From Fervidibacter sp032160945 (GTDB taxonomy: Bacteria > Armatimonadota > Fervidibacteria > Fervidibacterales > Fervidibacteraceae), in assembly GCA_032160945.1 (NCBI GenBank), contig JAVHTL010000164.1: a DNA stretch of 7,024 bases; one strand, written 5' to 3'. The notes under the pieces are model-generated. The model searched no databases and was not told where the DNA came from. It saw nothing but the letters and a program-made list of their open reading frames with translations. A program made the translations under genes and the position numbers. This document shows positions 1 to 5,935 of this stretch, one piece after another (the stretch's first letter is position 1; each line of letters begins with the position of its first letter).

Positions 1-537
1 ACAGATGACTTGGCGACCTTCAAAGAGACCGTAAAGTTTGCGCTCCGAAACCGAATTGACACAGCCCAGTTCCTTGTCTTGACGCCCGTCCCCGGAACTC
101 AACTTTACAAGCGGCTTGAAAACGAAGGGCGAATTTTGACGACGGACTGGCGATACTACGATGGTCACCATGTCGTCTTCAAACCGGCGAAAATGTCACC
201 TATTACTCTTCAGTTGGCTGCAATTAAGGCGATGCGTATCTTTTACAGCATCACAGCAATTGCTCATTACAGTATCGCCATCTGCGATTGGGTTCATGAT
301 GTGGCGAAGGCTTTTTTGCCGATGCTGAAAGGCAAATTGGCGGAATTCATTCGCCGACTTTTCCACACTCGCGAACTTGTCTCGGTGGCGATGAGGCTTT
401 ACGGTTGGTGGCAATTGAAACTCTTCGCAAAGTGGCAAAGGCAGTTTGTCAAGTGGCTTGAAGAGCAATGGAACACCTTGCAACGAATCCGAGAAACTAA
501 ACCGCCCACTCTGGCGGATGAGAAAACCGAGGCGTGA
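1..537 (+). CDS. B12-binding radical SAM protein, C-terminal part (5' end outside window)
   Basis: The reading frame is open from the first base, so this is the end of a longer gene; a TTG at position 10 lies inside the frame and is not a credible start. The visible 178 residues begin in the last part of a radical SAM barrel. The segment TAQFLVLTPVPGTQLYKRL, followed by EGRI, DW and YDGHHVVFKPAKMSP, is the pattern seen at the C-terminal edge of cobalamin-binding radical SAM proteins (the BchE/HpnP/HpnJ-like superfamily). The cobalamin domain and the CxxxCxxC cluster motif would lie upstream and cannot be checked. The last ~100 residues are helical, rich in Trp, Arg and Lys, and end in a charged tail, as is common after the barrel in this group. 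Such enzymes often methylate or rearrange lipids, cofactors or secondary metabolites; the substrate cannot be told from this part. The stop (TGA 535-537) lies 15 bp before the nitroreductase gene, which suggests co-transcription. Confidence 0.8.
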   Translation, partial: TDDLATFKETVKFALRNRIDTAQFLVLTPVPGTQLYKRLENEGRILTTDWRYYDGHHVVFKPAKMSPITLQLAAIKAMRIFYSITAIAHYSIAICDWVHDVAKAFLPMLKGKLAEFIRRLFHTRELVSVAMRLYGWWQLKLFAKWQRQFVKWLEEQWNTLQRIRETKPPTLADEKTEA

Positions 538-552
538 AGGGGTGAGGAGAGT

Positions 553-1056
553 ATGGATGTGCGGGAGTGCTTGAAGACGAGGCGAAGCATCCGAGCCTAT
601 CAGGACAAACCTGTGCCCAAAGAAATCATCGCCGACATCATTGATTGCGCCCGAATGTCACCATCGGCAGTCAACATCCAACCTTGGGAATTCATCGTTG
701 TGACCGACCCAGAAACTCGCAAGAAGATCGCCGACCTAACCGATTACGGCAAGTTCATCGCTAACGCACCAGTTTGTGTCGCCGTTTTCTGCAAGGACAC
801 GAAGTATTACCTTGAGGACGGCAGCGCTGCGACGATGGCGATTTTGCTTGCAGCGTGGTCTTACGGGCTTGGGACATGTTGGGTTGCTGGAGACAAAAAG
901 CACTACGCCGAGCCAATCCGACAAATTCTCGGCGTCCCCGAAGGTTACAAGTTGATCAGCCTGATCGCAATGGGCTATCCAGCGGAGCAACCGACGAAAG
1001 AAAAACGCCCGCTCAACGAAGTCCTGCATTGGGAGCGATTTGGGCAGCACTTTTGA
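553..1056 (+). CDS. nitroreductase-family FMN-dependent oxidoreductase
   Basis: This 167-residue protein has the layout of the short, single-domain nitroreductase family: flavoproteins that bind FMN, usually as dimers, and pass electrons from NAD(P)H to nitro compounds, quinones or other acceptors. Visible family signatures are RRSIR at residues 10-14 (FMN phosphate contact), PSAVNIQPW at 37-45, the helix starting at about residue 88 with DGSAATMAILLAA, GLGTCWV at 105-111, and the final KRPLNEVLHWERF at 151-163, where basic residues near the C-terminus usually touch FMN. The length is typical of the minimal subfamily. The ATG at 553 is supported by purine-rich sequence just upstream (AGGGG at 538-542 and GAGGAG at 544-549). 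The gene starts 15 bp after the radical SAM gene on the same strand, so the two are probably one operon, and this protein could supply reducing power to the same pathway; that link is inference. Its true substrate is unknown. Confidence 0.9.
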   Translation: MDVRECLKTRRSIRAYQDKPVPKEIIADIIDCARMSPSAVNIQPWEFIVVTDPETRKKIADLTDYGKFIANAPVCVAVFCKDTKYYLEDGSAATMAILLAAWSYGLGTCWVAGDKKHYAEPIRQILGVPEGYKLISLIAMGYPAEQPTKEKRPLNEVLHWERFGQHF

Positions 1057-1149
1057 AATTCGTCAGCATGCTTTGGCATTTCATCATCCTGTCTTGTGCC
1101 AGTCAAAGTAGTTTAGTTGGCGCTAAATTTTGCAGGGGCGTGAAATGCA

Positions 1150-2250
1150 ATGCTTGAAGTTGGGATTGTCGGGTTGCCAAATGTCGGCAAGTCAACGCTT
1201 TTCAACGCTTTGACTAAGGCTCACGCTGCTGTCAGCAACTACCCCTTCTGCACTATTGAACCTAACGAAGCGATTGTTGCTATCCCTGACCTGCGACCTT
1301 ACGAACTGGCGAAAATGGTTGGGCAGGAGCGAGTTGTGCCTGCAACTTTCAAGTTCCTTGACATCGCAGGTCTCGTCCGAAACGCCCACAAAGGTGAGGG
1401 TTTGGGAAACCAGTTTTTGAGTCACATTCGGGGCGTTGACGCAATTTTGCACCTTGTCCGTTGCTTCTCCGACCCAACCGTCGCTCATGTTGAAACAACT
1501 GTTGACCCCGTTCGTGATGCCGAAATCATTGAACTGGAACTTACGATGGCTGATTTGGAACTGGTTGAGCGTCGCTACCAACGGGTCAGCAAAGTCGCAA
1601 TGAGCACTGGCGACAAAGATGCAAAGGTTGAGACCGCTTTGTTGGCGAAAGTCAAAGAGCACCTCAACTCAGGTCAACCATTGCGAACGATGAAATTGAC
1701 GAAAGAGGAAAGAGAGGTGCTCAAGCCTTATCAGTTGCTAACCCTCAAACCGATGCTCGTTGTCGGCAATGTTGATGAAAACGATGAAAGCCATAAAGAA
1801 TACTCTCAACTTCAAAGATGGTGTCAGAAAAAGGGCATCGTTTCAATTCCCGTCAACGCTAAACTCGCTGCGGAACTTGCCGAACTTTCTGACGAGGATG
1901 CAAAGGAACTTTCCGAACTTTACGGCTCAGAAGTTCAAGCCCTTCAACAAGTTGTGAAAGCAGCCTTTGATTTGCTCAATGCTATCACCTTCTTCACCTT
2001 CGTGGGCAAAGAGGTGACTGCATGGGTTATCACGAAAGGGACACCGATTGTCAAGGCTGCAGGTAAAATCCATTCCGACATGGAAGAAGGTTTCATCCGA
2101 GCCGAAGTTTGCCAGTTTGATAGGCTCAAAGAGGCAGGTTCATGGGAAGCAGTGAAAGAACGAGGTTGGGTTGAAATCAAAGGTAAGGACTACCAAGTTC
2201 AAGACGGCGATGTCGTAATCATTCGCTTCCATCCACCACATCACAGATGA
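1150..2250 (+). CDS. ychF: redox-responsive/ribosome-associated Obg-like ATPase YchF
   Basis: This is a full-length YchF/OLA1 family P-loop NTPase (366 residues; the E. coli protein is 363). Family members prefer ATP to GTP, bind ribosomes and are linked to translation and oxidative-stress responses. Motifs in order: G1 P-loop GLPNVGKST at residues 8-16; switch I region with NYPFCTIEPN at 30-39; G3 DIAGL at 71-75, where the Leu replaces the usual catalytic Gln (a HAS-NTPase trait); the Obg-type stretch KGEGLGNQFL at 81-90; and NVDE at 207-210 in place of the GTPase NKxD, the change that goes with ATP preference. A coiled helical insert occupies about 127-190. The C-terminal TGS domain runs from about 281 (FFTFVGKEVTAW) through AAGKIHSDMEEGFIRAEV at 303-320 to the end. 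AGGGG near 1134-1138 suits the ATG at 1150. The 93-bp gap from the nitroreductase leaves room for its own promoter, though I see no clear -35/-10 pair. It is transcribed towards the convergent restriction-modification gene. Confidence 0.97.
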   Translation: MLEVGIVGLPNVGKSTLFNALTKAHAAVSNYPFCTIEPNEAIVAIPDLRPYELAKMVGQERVVPATFKFLDIAGLVRNAHKGEGLGNQFLSHIRGVDAILHLVRCFSDPTVAHVETTVDPVRDAEIIELELTMADLELVERRYQRVSKVAMSTGDKDAKVETALLAKVKEHLNSGQPLRTMKLTKEEREVLKPYQLLTLKPMLVVGNVDENDESHKEYSQLQRWCQKKGIVSIPVNAKLAAELAELSDEDAKELSELYGSEVQALQQVVKAAFDLLNAITFFTFVGKEVTAWVITKGTPIVKAAGKIHSDMEEGFIRAEVCQFDRLKEAGSWEAVKERGWVEIKGKDYQVQDGDVVIIRFHPPHHR

Positions 2251-2281
2251 GCAACAGGTTAGGTATCTTGCCAATCCAACT

Positions 2282-2292
2282 ATGCCTAACAT
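2282..2292 (+). repeat. 11-bp inverted repeat, left copy
   Basis: The sequence ATGCCTAACAT occurs here and, in exact reverse complement (ATGTTAGGCAT), at 5923-5933. The copies lie 3.6 kb apart and bracket the restriction-modification gene together with the two small ORFs. The match does not extend beyond 11 bp on either side. The copies could mark the ends of an inserted segment, be a shared protein-binding site, or be chance: several 11-bp inverted matches are expected somewhere in 7 kb. Confidence 0.4.
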
Positions 2293-2434
2293 GATAGTCT
2301 TAATGAAGTTTTGGTCAGCAATGGTTAGCCTCTCTTCAATAGCGTTGTATTGCGCTTGGCCGATAACCGTCTTGGTCGTTCTTTTCTTGCCCCATGTTCG
2401 GGAAGCCTTCAGTTTTGAAAGGAGCAAGTCGTAA
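2282..2434 (+). CDS. putative small single-pass membrane protein (50 aa)
   Basis: This short frame starts 31 bp after the ychF stop on the same strand and ends in TAA (2432-2434). The predicted peptide has one clear hydrophobic stretch, about residues 17-37 (LSSIALYCAWPITVLVVLFLP), followed by a charged, Arg/Lys-containing tail (HVREAFSFERSKS). A hydrophobic helix holding a WP pair and then basic residues is a pattern I associate with many short bacterial membrane-anchored proteins, so this reads as a coding sequence rather than noise. The start is uncertain: in-frame ATG codons occur at 2282, 2291, 2303 and 2321, none has a strong Shine-Dalgarno at good spacing, and the last would give 37 residues that begin just before the helix. 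The ATG at 2282 also coincides with an 11-bp inverted repeat. I recognise no family and propose no function. It could be a chance frame. Confidence 0.35.
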   Translation: MPNMIVLMKFWSAMVSLSSIALYCAWPITVLVVLFLPHVREAFSFERSKS

Positions 2435-2445
2435 CAGGGAAACCA

Positions 2446-2577
2446 ATGGCAAAAGGTAAACGAGCAGCAAAGGTTTCTCACCATCCCTATTTCATCGGCT
2501 ACCCTCTTAAGCCAATCGGCATAACTTCAACTGATGCATCAACTCAGCCTTTAAGGCTTTGCGGACTTTACCGATAG
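2446..2577 (+). CDS. putative small basic protein (43 aa), overlaps the restriction-modification gene antisense
   Basis: A possible gene with ATG at 2446, preceded by AGGGA (2436-2440) at five bases, the best-placed ribosome binding site in this intergenic stretch, and ending in TAG at 2575-2577. The N-terminus is strongly basic (MAKGKRAAK), followed by VSHHPYFIGYPLKPIG. The second half lies antisense over the last 71 bp of the restriction-modification gene, so from about residue 21 the sequence is constrained by the other strand and looks less protein-like. It starts 11 bp after the preceding small ORF ends and could be translationally coupled to it. One reading is that a once longer protein lost its natural C-terminus when the restriction-modification gene arrived; this is inference. 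The alternative is a chance ORF. I recognise no family. Confidence 0.3.
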   Translation: MAKGKRAAKVSHHPYFIGYPLKPIGITSTDASTQPLRLCGLYR

Positions 2578-5500
2578 CACTGCTTTGGACTGCTTCATCA
2601 ACCTTTCGCTCCATAACCAAAACATATTTGGCATAATCGGAAAGGGCTTTTTGCAAAACTTTGTCGTCATCAGGCACAAAAACGCGATGCAAACCAATTT
2701 GGATAGCGATAGCGACGAACCGCGCTTTGAATGGAGAGTCAAATTCCAGCACCTGCTCTCCAACGACGACTTTGCTTGGCTCAAACAAGTTGCCTTCCAC
2801 CAAACGCACTTCACCTGTCGGCAAGTCCAGCCATTGTCCTTTAGTGGTTTGTGATACAAAATCTTCAGGAAAGATTTTTCGCTCACTGAGAGGGAAATCT
2901 GACAAGATGATTTCCTGCGCCAATTGCTCAATGCTGGCTTTGACAGCACTTTTACCTTTGGGTTGGACAGAAGCGGCTCGGTAAATCCGTTCGCGAACCA
3001 ATGTGGTGACGGCTTCGTAAAGTTGTTGGCGAATTTGCTCTCGTTCCTTTCGGTCTGTGAATCCTATCGCTTCCAACACAACATCATCTAATTGCTGTCG
3101 GTCAGGTTGCTTCACTTCATCAAAAATTGGCAAGATTTTTCGCTTGCACATCTGCTTGAAAGTAGCAAGCAACTTGCGACGCTGCAACTTCGTGAATAAC
3201 CTTGCCGTTGGAACAAGCAGATTTTTGAGTTGATAGACATTCGTGTAAATCGCACCCTCGCCCAAATTGACGATGCCTTCACACTCAATGAAAAGCGGGA
3301 TAATAGTGCTGTTCAAATATGCAGCGTTGACTTGACAATCATCATCGCTGTAAAAGCGAATATAGAAAAAGCGCTTGTCAGCGAAAAGTTTGCGGTCAAC
3401 GACGAAACAAGCAAAACGGTCGTGATAAGCATCAGACCATATCATATCAGGCTTCTCCCAATCACCCAAGTCCCACCAAGGTTCGCGTGCTTTGACAGTC
3501 GGGCGCAAATGAAACCCCCGTTGTTCACCGTAACGGATGTAATCCAGCAACTTTGTCCCACGCAATTTCCTTCGGCTGTCGTGGCAAAGGATGACTTTGA
3601 ACTTAAGGTCTTTGGGGTCAACGATGATTCCCTCGCACTCGCGGGGCGACTTAATGATGGGCTTAAGATAGCGCGGCTCAATCCCCAACTCCTTTGCCTT
3701 TTCGTCGGTCAGGTAAAACCATTCGTTAGCGCCTGTCTTAATGCCAAAGCGCACATCAGCGATTTGTCTGAGTGGGACGAATTTGTCTTGGGCTTTTTCA
3801 AGGATGCGGAAGAAGACATCGGGCGCTCGCAGATACTTGCCCCATTTGCTCCCGATGTAATTGCCTTGCTCATCCAAACCTTCATCCCAAAGGTCACTTT
3901 GGCGTTTGACGAATATACGAACCTTTGCATCCTCGTAGTGGCGTTTAGTTTGCTCAATTTTCTTTACCCAAGCATCAACTGTTCGCCACCGCTCTCCGTC
4001 CGTTGCACCTCCTTTCAAAGGTGGCAATAGGCGGTCTATGCGTTCCTTTAACTTCACGAACTTCACCAAGTTGCGTTTACGCTCATTTTCGTCATCGCAT
4101 CGCTCCAATATGGTTATGCAAGTGTTAACAGCAGCATCTTCAAACCATCGTTCTATCGGTTCAATGATGGCGATGATTTTAAAGTGTTGAAGGAAGAAAC
4201 ACTGCAAGTCACGCCCATATTCTACATCCAACCACGAATTTGAAGTGACCAAACCGATGCGCCCGCCGTTTTGTAAAAACTTAGTTCCATGTGTGAAGAA
4301 GTAGGCGTAAATTCCCGCTCTCTTGGACATCTTTACCTGCCCGTTGAAATCGGCGTGCAAAACTTCTTGCAGTTTCTGTTTCATCCCTTCCGATAACTCT
4401 TCCAACTCCTCCTGCCGAGTATAAGGTGGGTTACCCACGAAGGCAGTTACTTGAGGCAATGGAACTTCACCATCGGGCAGAATCAACTTCGTTTTGTTTG
4501 GATGGCAATCAAAGAAATCCCTTTGAAGGATGCGGGGATAAGCATAAGCGAACCTGACATCTTGGGCGATGAGATTGATAGTTGCCAAATGGGCTGGAAT
4601 TTTTGCGATGTCTATCCCATAAAGTTGAGAAAGCAAGGTTGGATGGGTTTTTGTCGGGTCAAGATAACGCAAGCGGTGATAAGCGCGAACGAGGAAAGTG
4701 CCTGCACCACAGGAAGCATCCATCACCGTATCCTCAGGACTTCGGACACAAAATGCCAAAATGAAGTCAACGACATCGGAACGAGTGAAATGCTGCCCGA
4801 AAAGGTGACGCTCTTCAGAAGGGATGAGGCGTTCGTAAACGCGCCCGACAACATCATGGGGGATGCGGGTGTAATCAAACTGGGTCAAGTGGTCAGTGAA
4901 GGCTTGCAGGTGAGGCGTCATCTCGTCAGGGAAAGGCACTTCGTCTAAAATGCCAACCTCAAAGGCTGTCTCAAAATTGACTTTCTGAACGACATCGTGA
5001 AATCGTTCCCGAAGCATCTTTCGGATAGCGTCTCCTTTTAAGTCGTCAGGTATCTTCAGCGGAGGCAATTTGCCAGGATGGGCTTGACGAACGATTTCGT
5101 AAAAGAGCAAACGGTTAACCAACAAATAAGCCAGCAATCGCCCGCCTTGCCAAAAGCGTCGCTCGTCGGGCAAATATGGCAATTGCTGTTCAGCAAACCA
5201 TTGACGCAATCGCCGGCGCAGGCTGCTGTCTTGCTGTTCAGCGTCTTTTAGGGCTTGAGCAAAAGAGAAAGCAAAGGCAGAAACATGGGAATACACAAAG
5301 TCAATAAACCGCTCATCCAACGGGATGGTCGGGAACAAGATTTCAGGACGCTTGGCAGCGTAAAGGACTTTGAGCCTTTGGAAAAGTTCCACTGACGCTG
5401 CTTGCAAGGCAGGTTTAATGAGAGGATATTGCGACAGGTCGGCGATGTTAGCGATGTGCCATTTTTGGCGCTGCCAGTAAAGGGGCGAGGTCCCAAACTC

Positions 5501-5824
5501 AGGAAACCATAGCACTAACTCGTTGACATTCCAAGTGACAATGAACTTAGCACCTAACTGAACGGCTTTGCTTGCGGCGTCGTTCAATAACCTAATGTCT
5601 TCGGCTGGGATATGTGGTCGCTTGAGTTCAAAGATGGCGAAGGCTTGTCCAACGCGATCGTAAAGCACACCGTCAGGGCGCTTACCTTCAGGCAAACGAA
5701 TATCTTGGTCAAAATCGCTAAAGGGGTAATGCTCAGGGTTGCATCTTCTCTCCTCTTCACAGAGGGTTTTGAGCCAATGCGTCACATCACCTTGAAAAGT
5801 CCATTCCGTCCGCTTCACTGCCAT
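2507..5824 (-). CDS. type IIG-like restriction-modification enzyme (nuclease + N6-adenine DNA methyltransferase in one chain)
   Basis: The 1105-residue protein would both cut DNA and methylate adenine at its recognition site. Domains in order: (1) residues 1-115, a PD-(D/E)xK nuclease similar to HsdR N-terminal domains, with D51 and E66-x-K68 (RPDGVLYD ... AIFELKRP) and a later strand FIVTWNVNELVLW; (2) about 120-330, a helical connector; (3) about 331-600, a gamma-class N6-adenine methyltransferase with GQHFTR at 343-348 (motif X region), the SAM-binding DASCGAGTF at 369-377 (motif I), YGIDI at 402-406, catalytic NPPY at 465-468 (motif IV), GGRIGLVTSNSWL at 520-532 and NTCITILER at 567-575; (4) about 664-870, a target-recognition region starting near the VRFGIKTGANEWFYL stretch at 691-705; (5) about 875-1105, a helical spacer and a terminal region I cannot assign. 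No Walker A motif is present, so it is not a translocating type I/ISP enzyme. The ATG at 5824 is preceded by AGGAGG 13 bases upstream. No partner gene is visible. Its recognition site cannot be read from the sequence. Confidence 0.88.
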   Translation of the reverse strand: MAVKRTEWTFQGDVTHWLKTLCEEERRCNPEHYPFSDFDQDIRLPEGKRPDGVLYDRVGQAFAIFELKRPHIPAEDIRLLNDAASKAVQLGAKFIVTWNVNELVLWFPEFGTSPLYWQRQKWHIANIADLSQYPLIKPALQAASVELFQRLKVLYAAKRPEILFPTIPLDERFIDFVYSHVSAFAFSFAQALKDAEQQDSSLRRRLRQWFAEQQLPYLPDERRFWQGGRLLAYLLVNRLLFYEIVRQAHPGKLPPLKIPDDLKGDAIRKMLRERFHDVVQKVNFETAFEVGILDEVPFPDEMTPHLQAFTDHLTQFDYTRIPHDVVGRVYERLIPSEERHLFGQHFTRSDVVDFILAFCVRSPEDTVMDASCGAGTFLVRAYHRLRYLDPTKTHPTLLSQLYGIDIAKIPAHLATINLIAQDVRFAYAYPRILQRDFFDCHPNKTKLILPDGEVPLPQVTAFVGNPPYTRQEELEELSEGMKQKLQEVLHADFNGQVKMSKRAGIYAYFFTHGTKFLQNGGRIGLVTSNSWLDVEYGRDLQCFFLQHFKIIAIIEPIERWFEDAAVNTCITILERCDDENERKRNLVKFVKLKERIDRLLPPLKGGATDGERWRTVDAWVKKIEQTKRHYEDAKVRIFVKRQSDLWDEGLDEQGNYIGSKWGKYLRAPDVFFRILEKAQDKFVPLRQIADVRFGIKTGANEWFYLTDEKAKELGIEPRYLKPIIKSPRECEGIIVDPKDLKFKVILCHDSRRKLRGTKLLDYIRYGEQRGFHLRPTVKAREPWWDLGDWEKPDMIWSDAYHDRFACFVVDRKLFADKRFFYIRFYSDDDCQVNAAYLNSTIIPLFIECEGIVNLGEGAIYTNVYQLKNLLVPTARLFTKLQRRKLLATFKQMCKRKILPIFDEVKQPDRQQLDDVVLEAIGFTDRKEREQIRQQLYEAVTTLVRERIYRAASVQPKGKSAVKASIEQLAQEIILSDFPLSERKIFPEDFVSQTTKGQWLDLPTGEVRLVEGNLFEPSKVVVGEQVLEFDSPFKARFVAIAIQIGLHRVFVPDDDKVLQKALSDYAKYVLVMERKVDEAVQSSAIGKVRKALKAELMHQLKLCRLA
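4003..4027. repeat. imperfect palindrome inside the restriction-modification gene
   Basis: Both arms carry TTGC/GCAA ends and ACC/GGT segments around a CCTTTCAAAGG core. On the coding (-) strand it is translated as PPLKGG (residues 601-606), between the last methyltransferase motif and the target-recognition region. Short palindromes with a CCTTTNAAAGG-like core that read as PPLKGG occur dispersed in many bacterial genomes, from my general knowledge. Here it sits in a linker, where an in-frame insertion would be tolerated. It may equally be ordinary coding sequence. Confidence 0.35.
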
Positions 5825-5935
5825 AAGTTTTATCCCGCCTCCTGCACCTTTTGAACGAACCCTTCCGCTTTTGGCATTTCACATTTTAGCCACTTTTGTC
5901 AGCAACCGAAAATTGTTCGCAAATGTTAGGCATTA
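5825..5935 (-). promoter_or_regulatory. 111-bp upstream region of the restriction-modification gene
   Basis: This gap separates the polA stop from the start of the restriction-modification gene, both on the - strand. It holds AGGAGG (5838-5843, as read on the - strand), 13 bases before the ATG. That spacing is a little long, and the following CGGGAT may also contribute. A TAAAAT (5883-5888 on the - strand) could be a -10 element, but no good -35 hexamer stands at the right distance, so any promoter call is weak. I found no rho-independent terminator for polA here, so read-through from polA is possible. One copy of the 11-bp inverted repeat lies at the polA end. No C-box-like repeat for a controller protein was seen. 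Confidence 0.3.
5923..5933 (-). repeat. 11-bp inverted repeat, right copy
   Basis: The exact reverse complement of the 2282-2292 sequence, 2 bp away from the polA stop codon. Together the copies frame the whole segment between the convergent ychF and polA genes. See the left copy for the alternatives. Confidence 0.4.

Noticed and set aside
1072..1083. A 12-bp direct repeat, TTTGGCATTTCA, shared with 5870-5881
   Set aside because: About one such match is expected by chance in 7 kb, and the two contexts are unrelated.
1098..1121. A possible hairpin between the nitroreductase and ychF
   Set aside because: The stem needs G-U pairs and mismatches and is not followed by a T-run, so it is not a convincing terminator or riboswitch.
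855..1157. A 100-codon + strand frame in a second frame of the nitroreductase
   Set aside because: It overlaps conserved nitroreductase sequence, and its translation is rich in Arg and Ser as expected for an out-of-frame reading.
2247..2294. A 15-codon frame whose ATG overlaps the ychF stop (ATGA)
   Set aside because: Very short, in a different frame from the small ORF at 2282, and with no protein-like feature; the ATGA is most likely chance.
2140..2484. A 114-codon - strand frame after the restriction-modification gene
   Set aside because: It runs antisense into the conserved TGS domain end of ychF, has no good ribosome binding site, and its Cys/Trp-rich content looks random.
2494..2520. 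ATCGGC repeated near the restriction-modification stop, first taken for a terminator hairpin
   Set aside because: The two copies are direct, not inverted, so they cannot form a stem; only a 4-bp stem remains.
3230..4030. A 266-codon open frame on the + strand inside the restriction-modification gene
   Set aside because: It is antisense to the conserved recognition region, has no recognisable motif, and the - strand frame explains the sequence fully.
4451..4948. A 165-codon + strand frame opposite the methyltransferase domain
   Set aside because: It lies opposite the NPPY and DASCGAGTF motifs and shows no independent protein-like pattern; a shadow.
2507..5824. A BREX PglX methyltransferase or a type I/ISP enzyme
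   Set aside because: No BREX partner genes flank it, the chain starts with a nuclease domain, and no Walker A or helicase motif is present.
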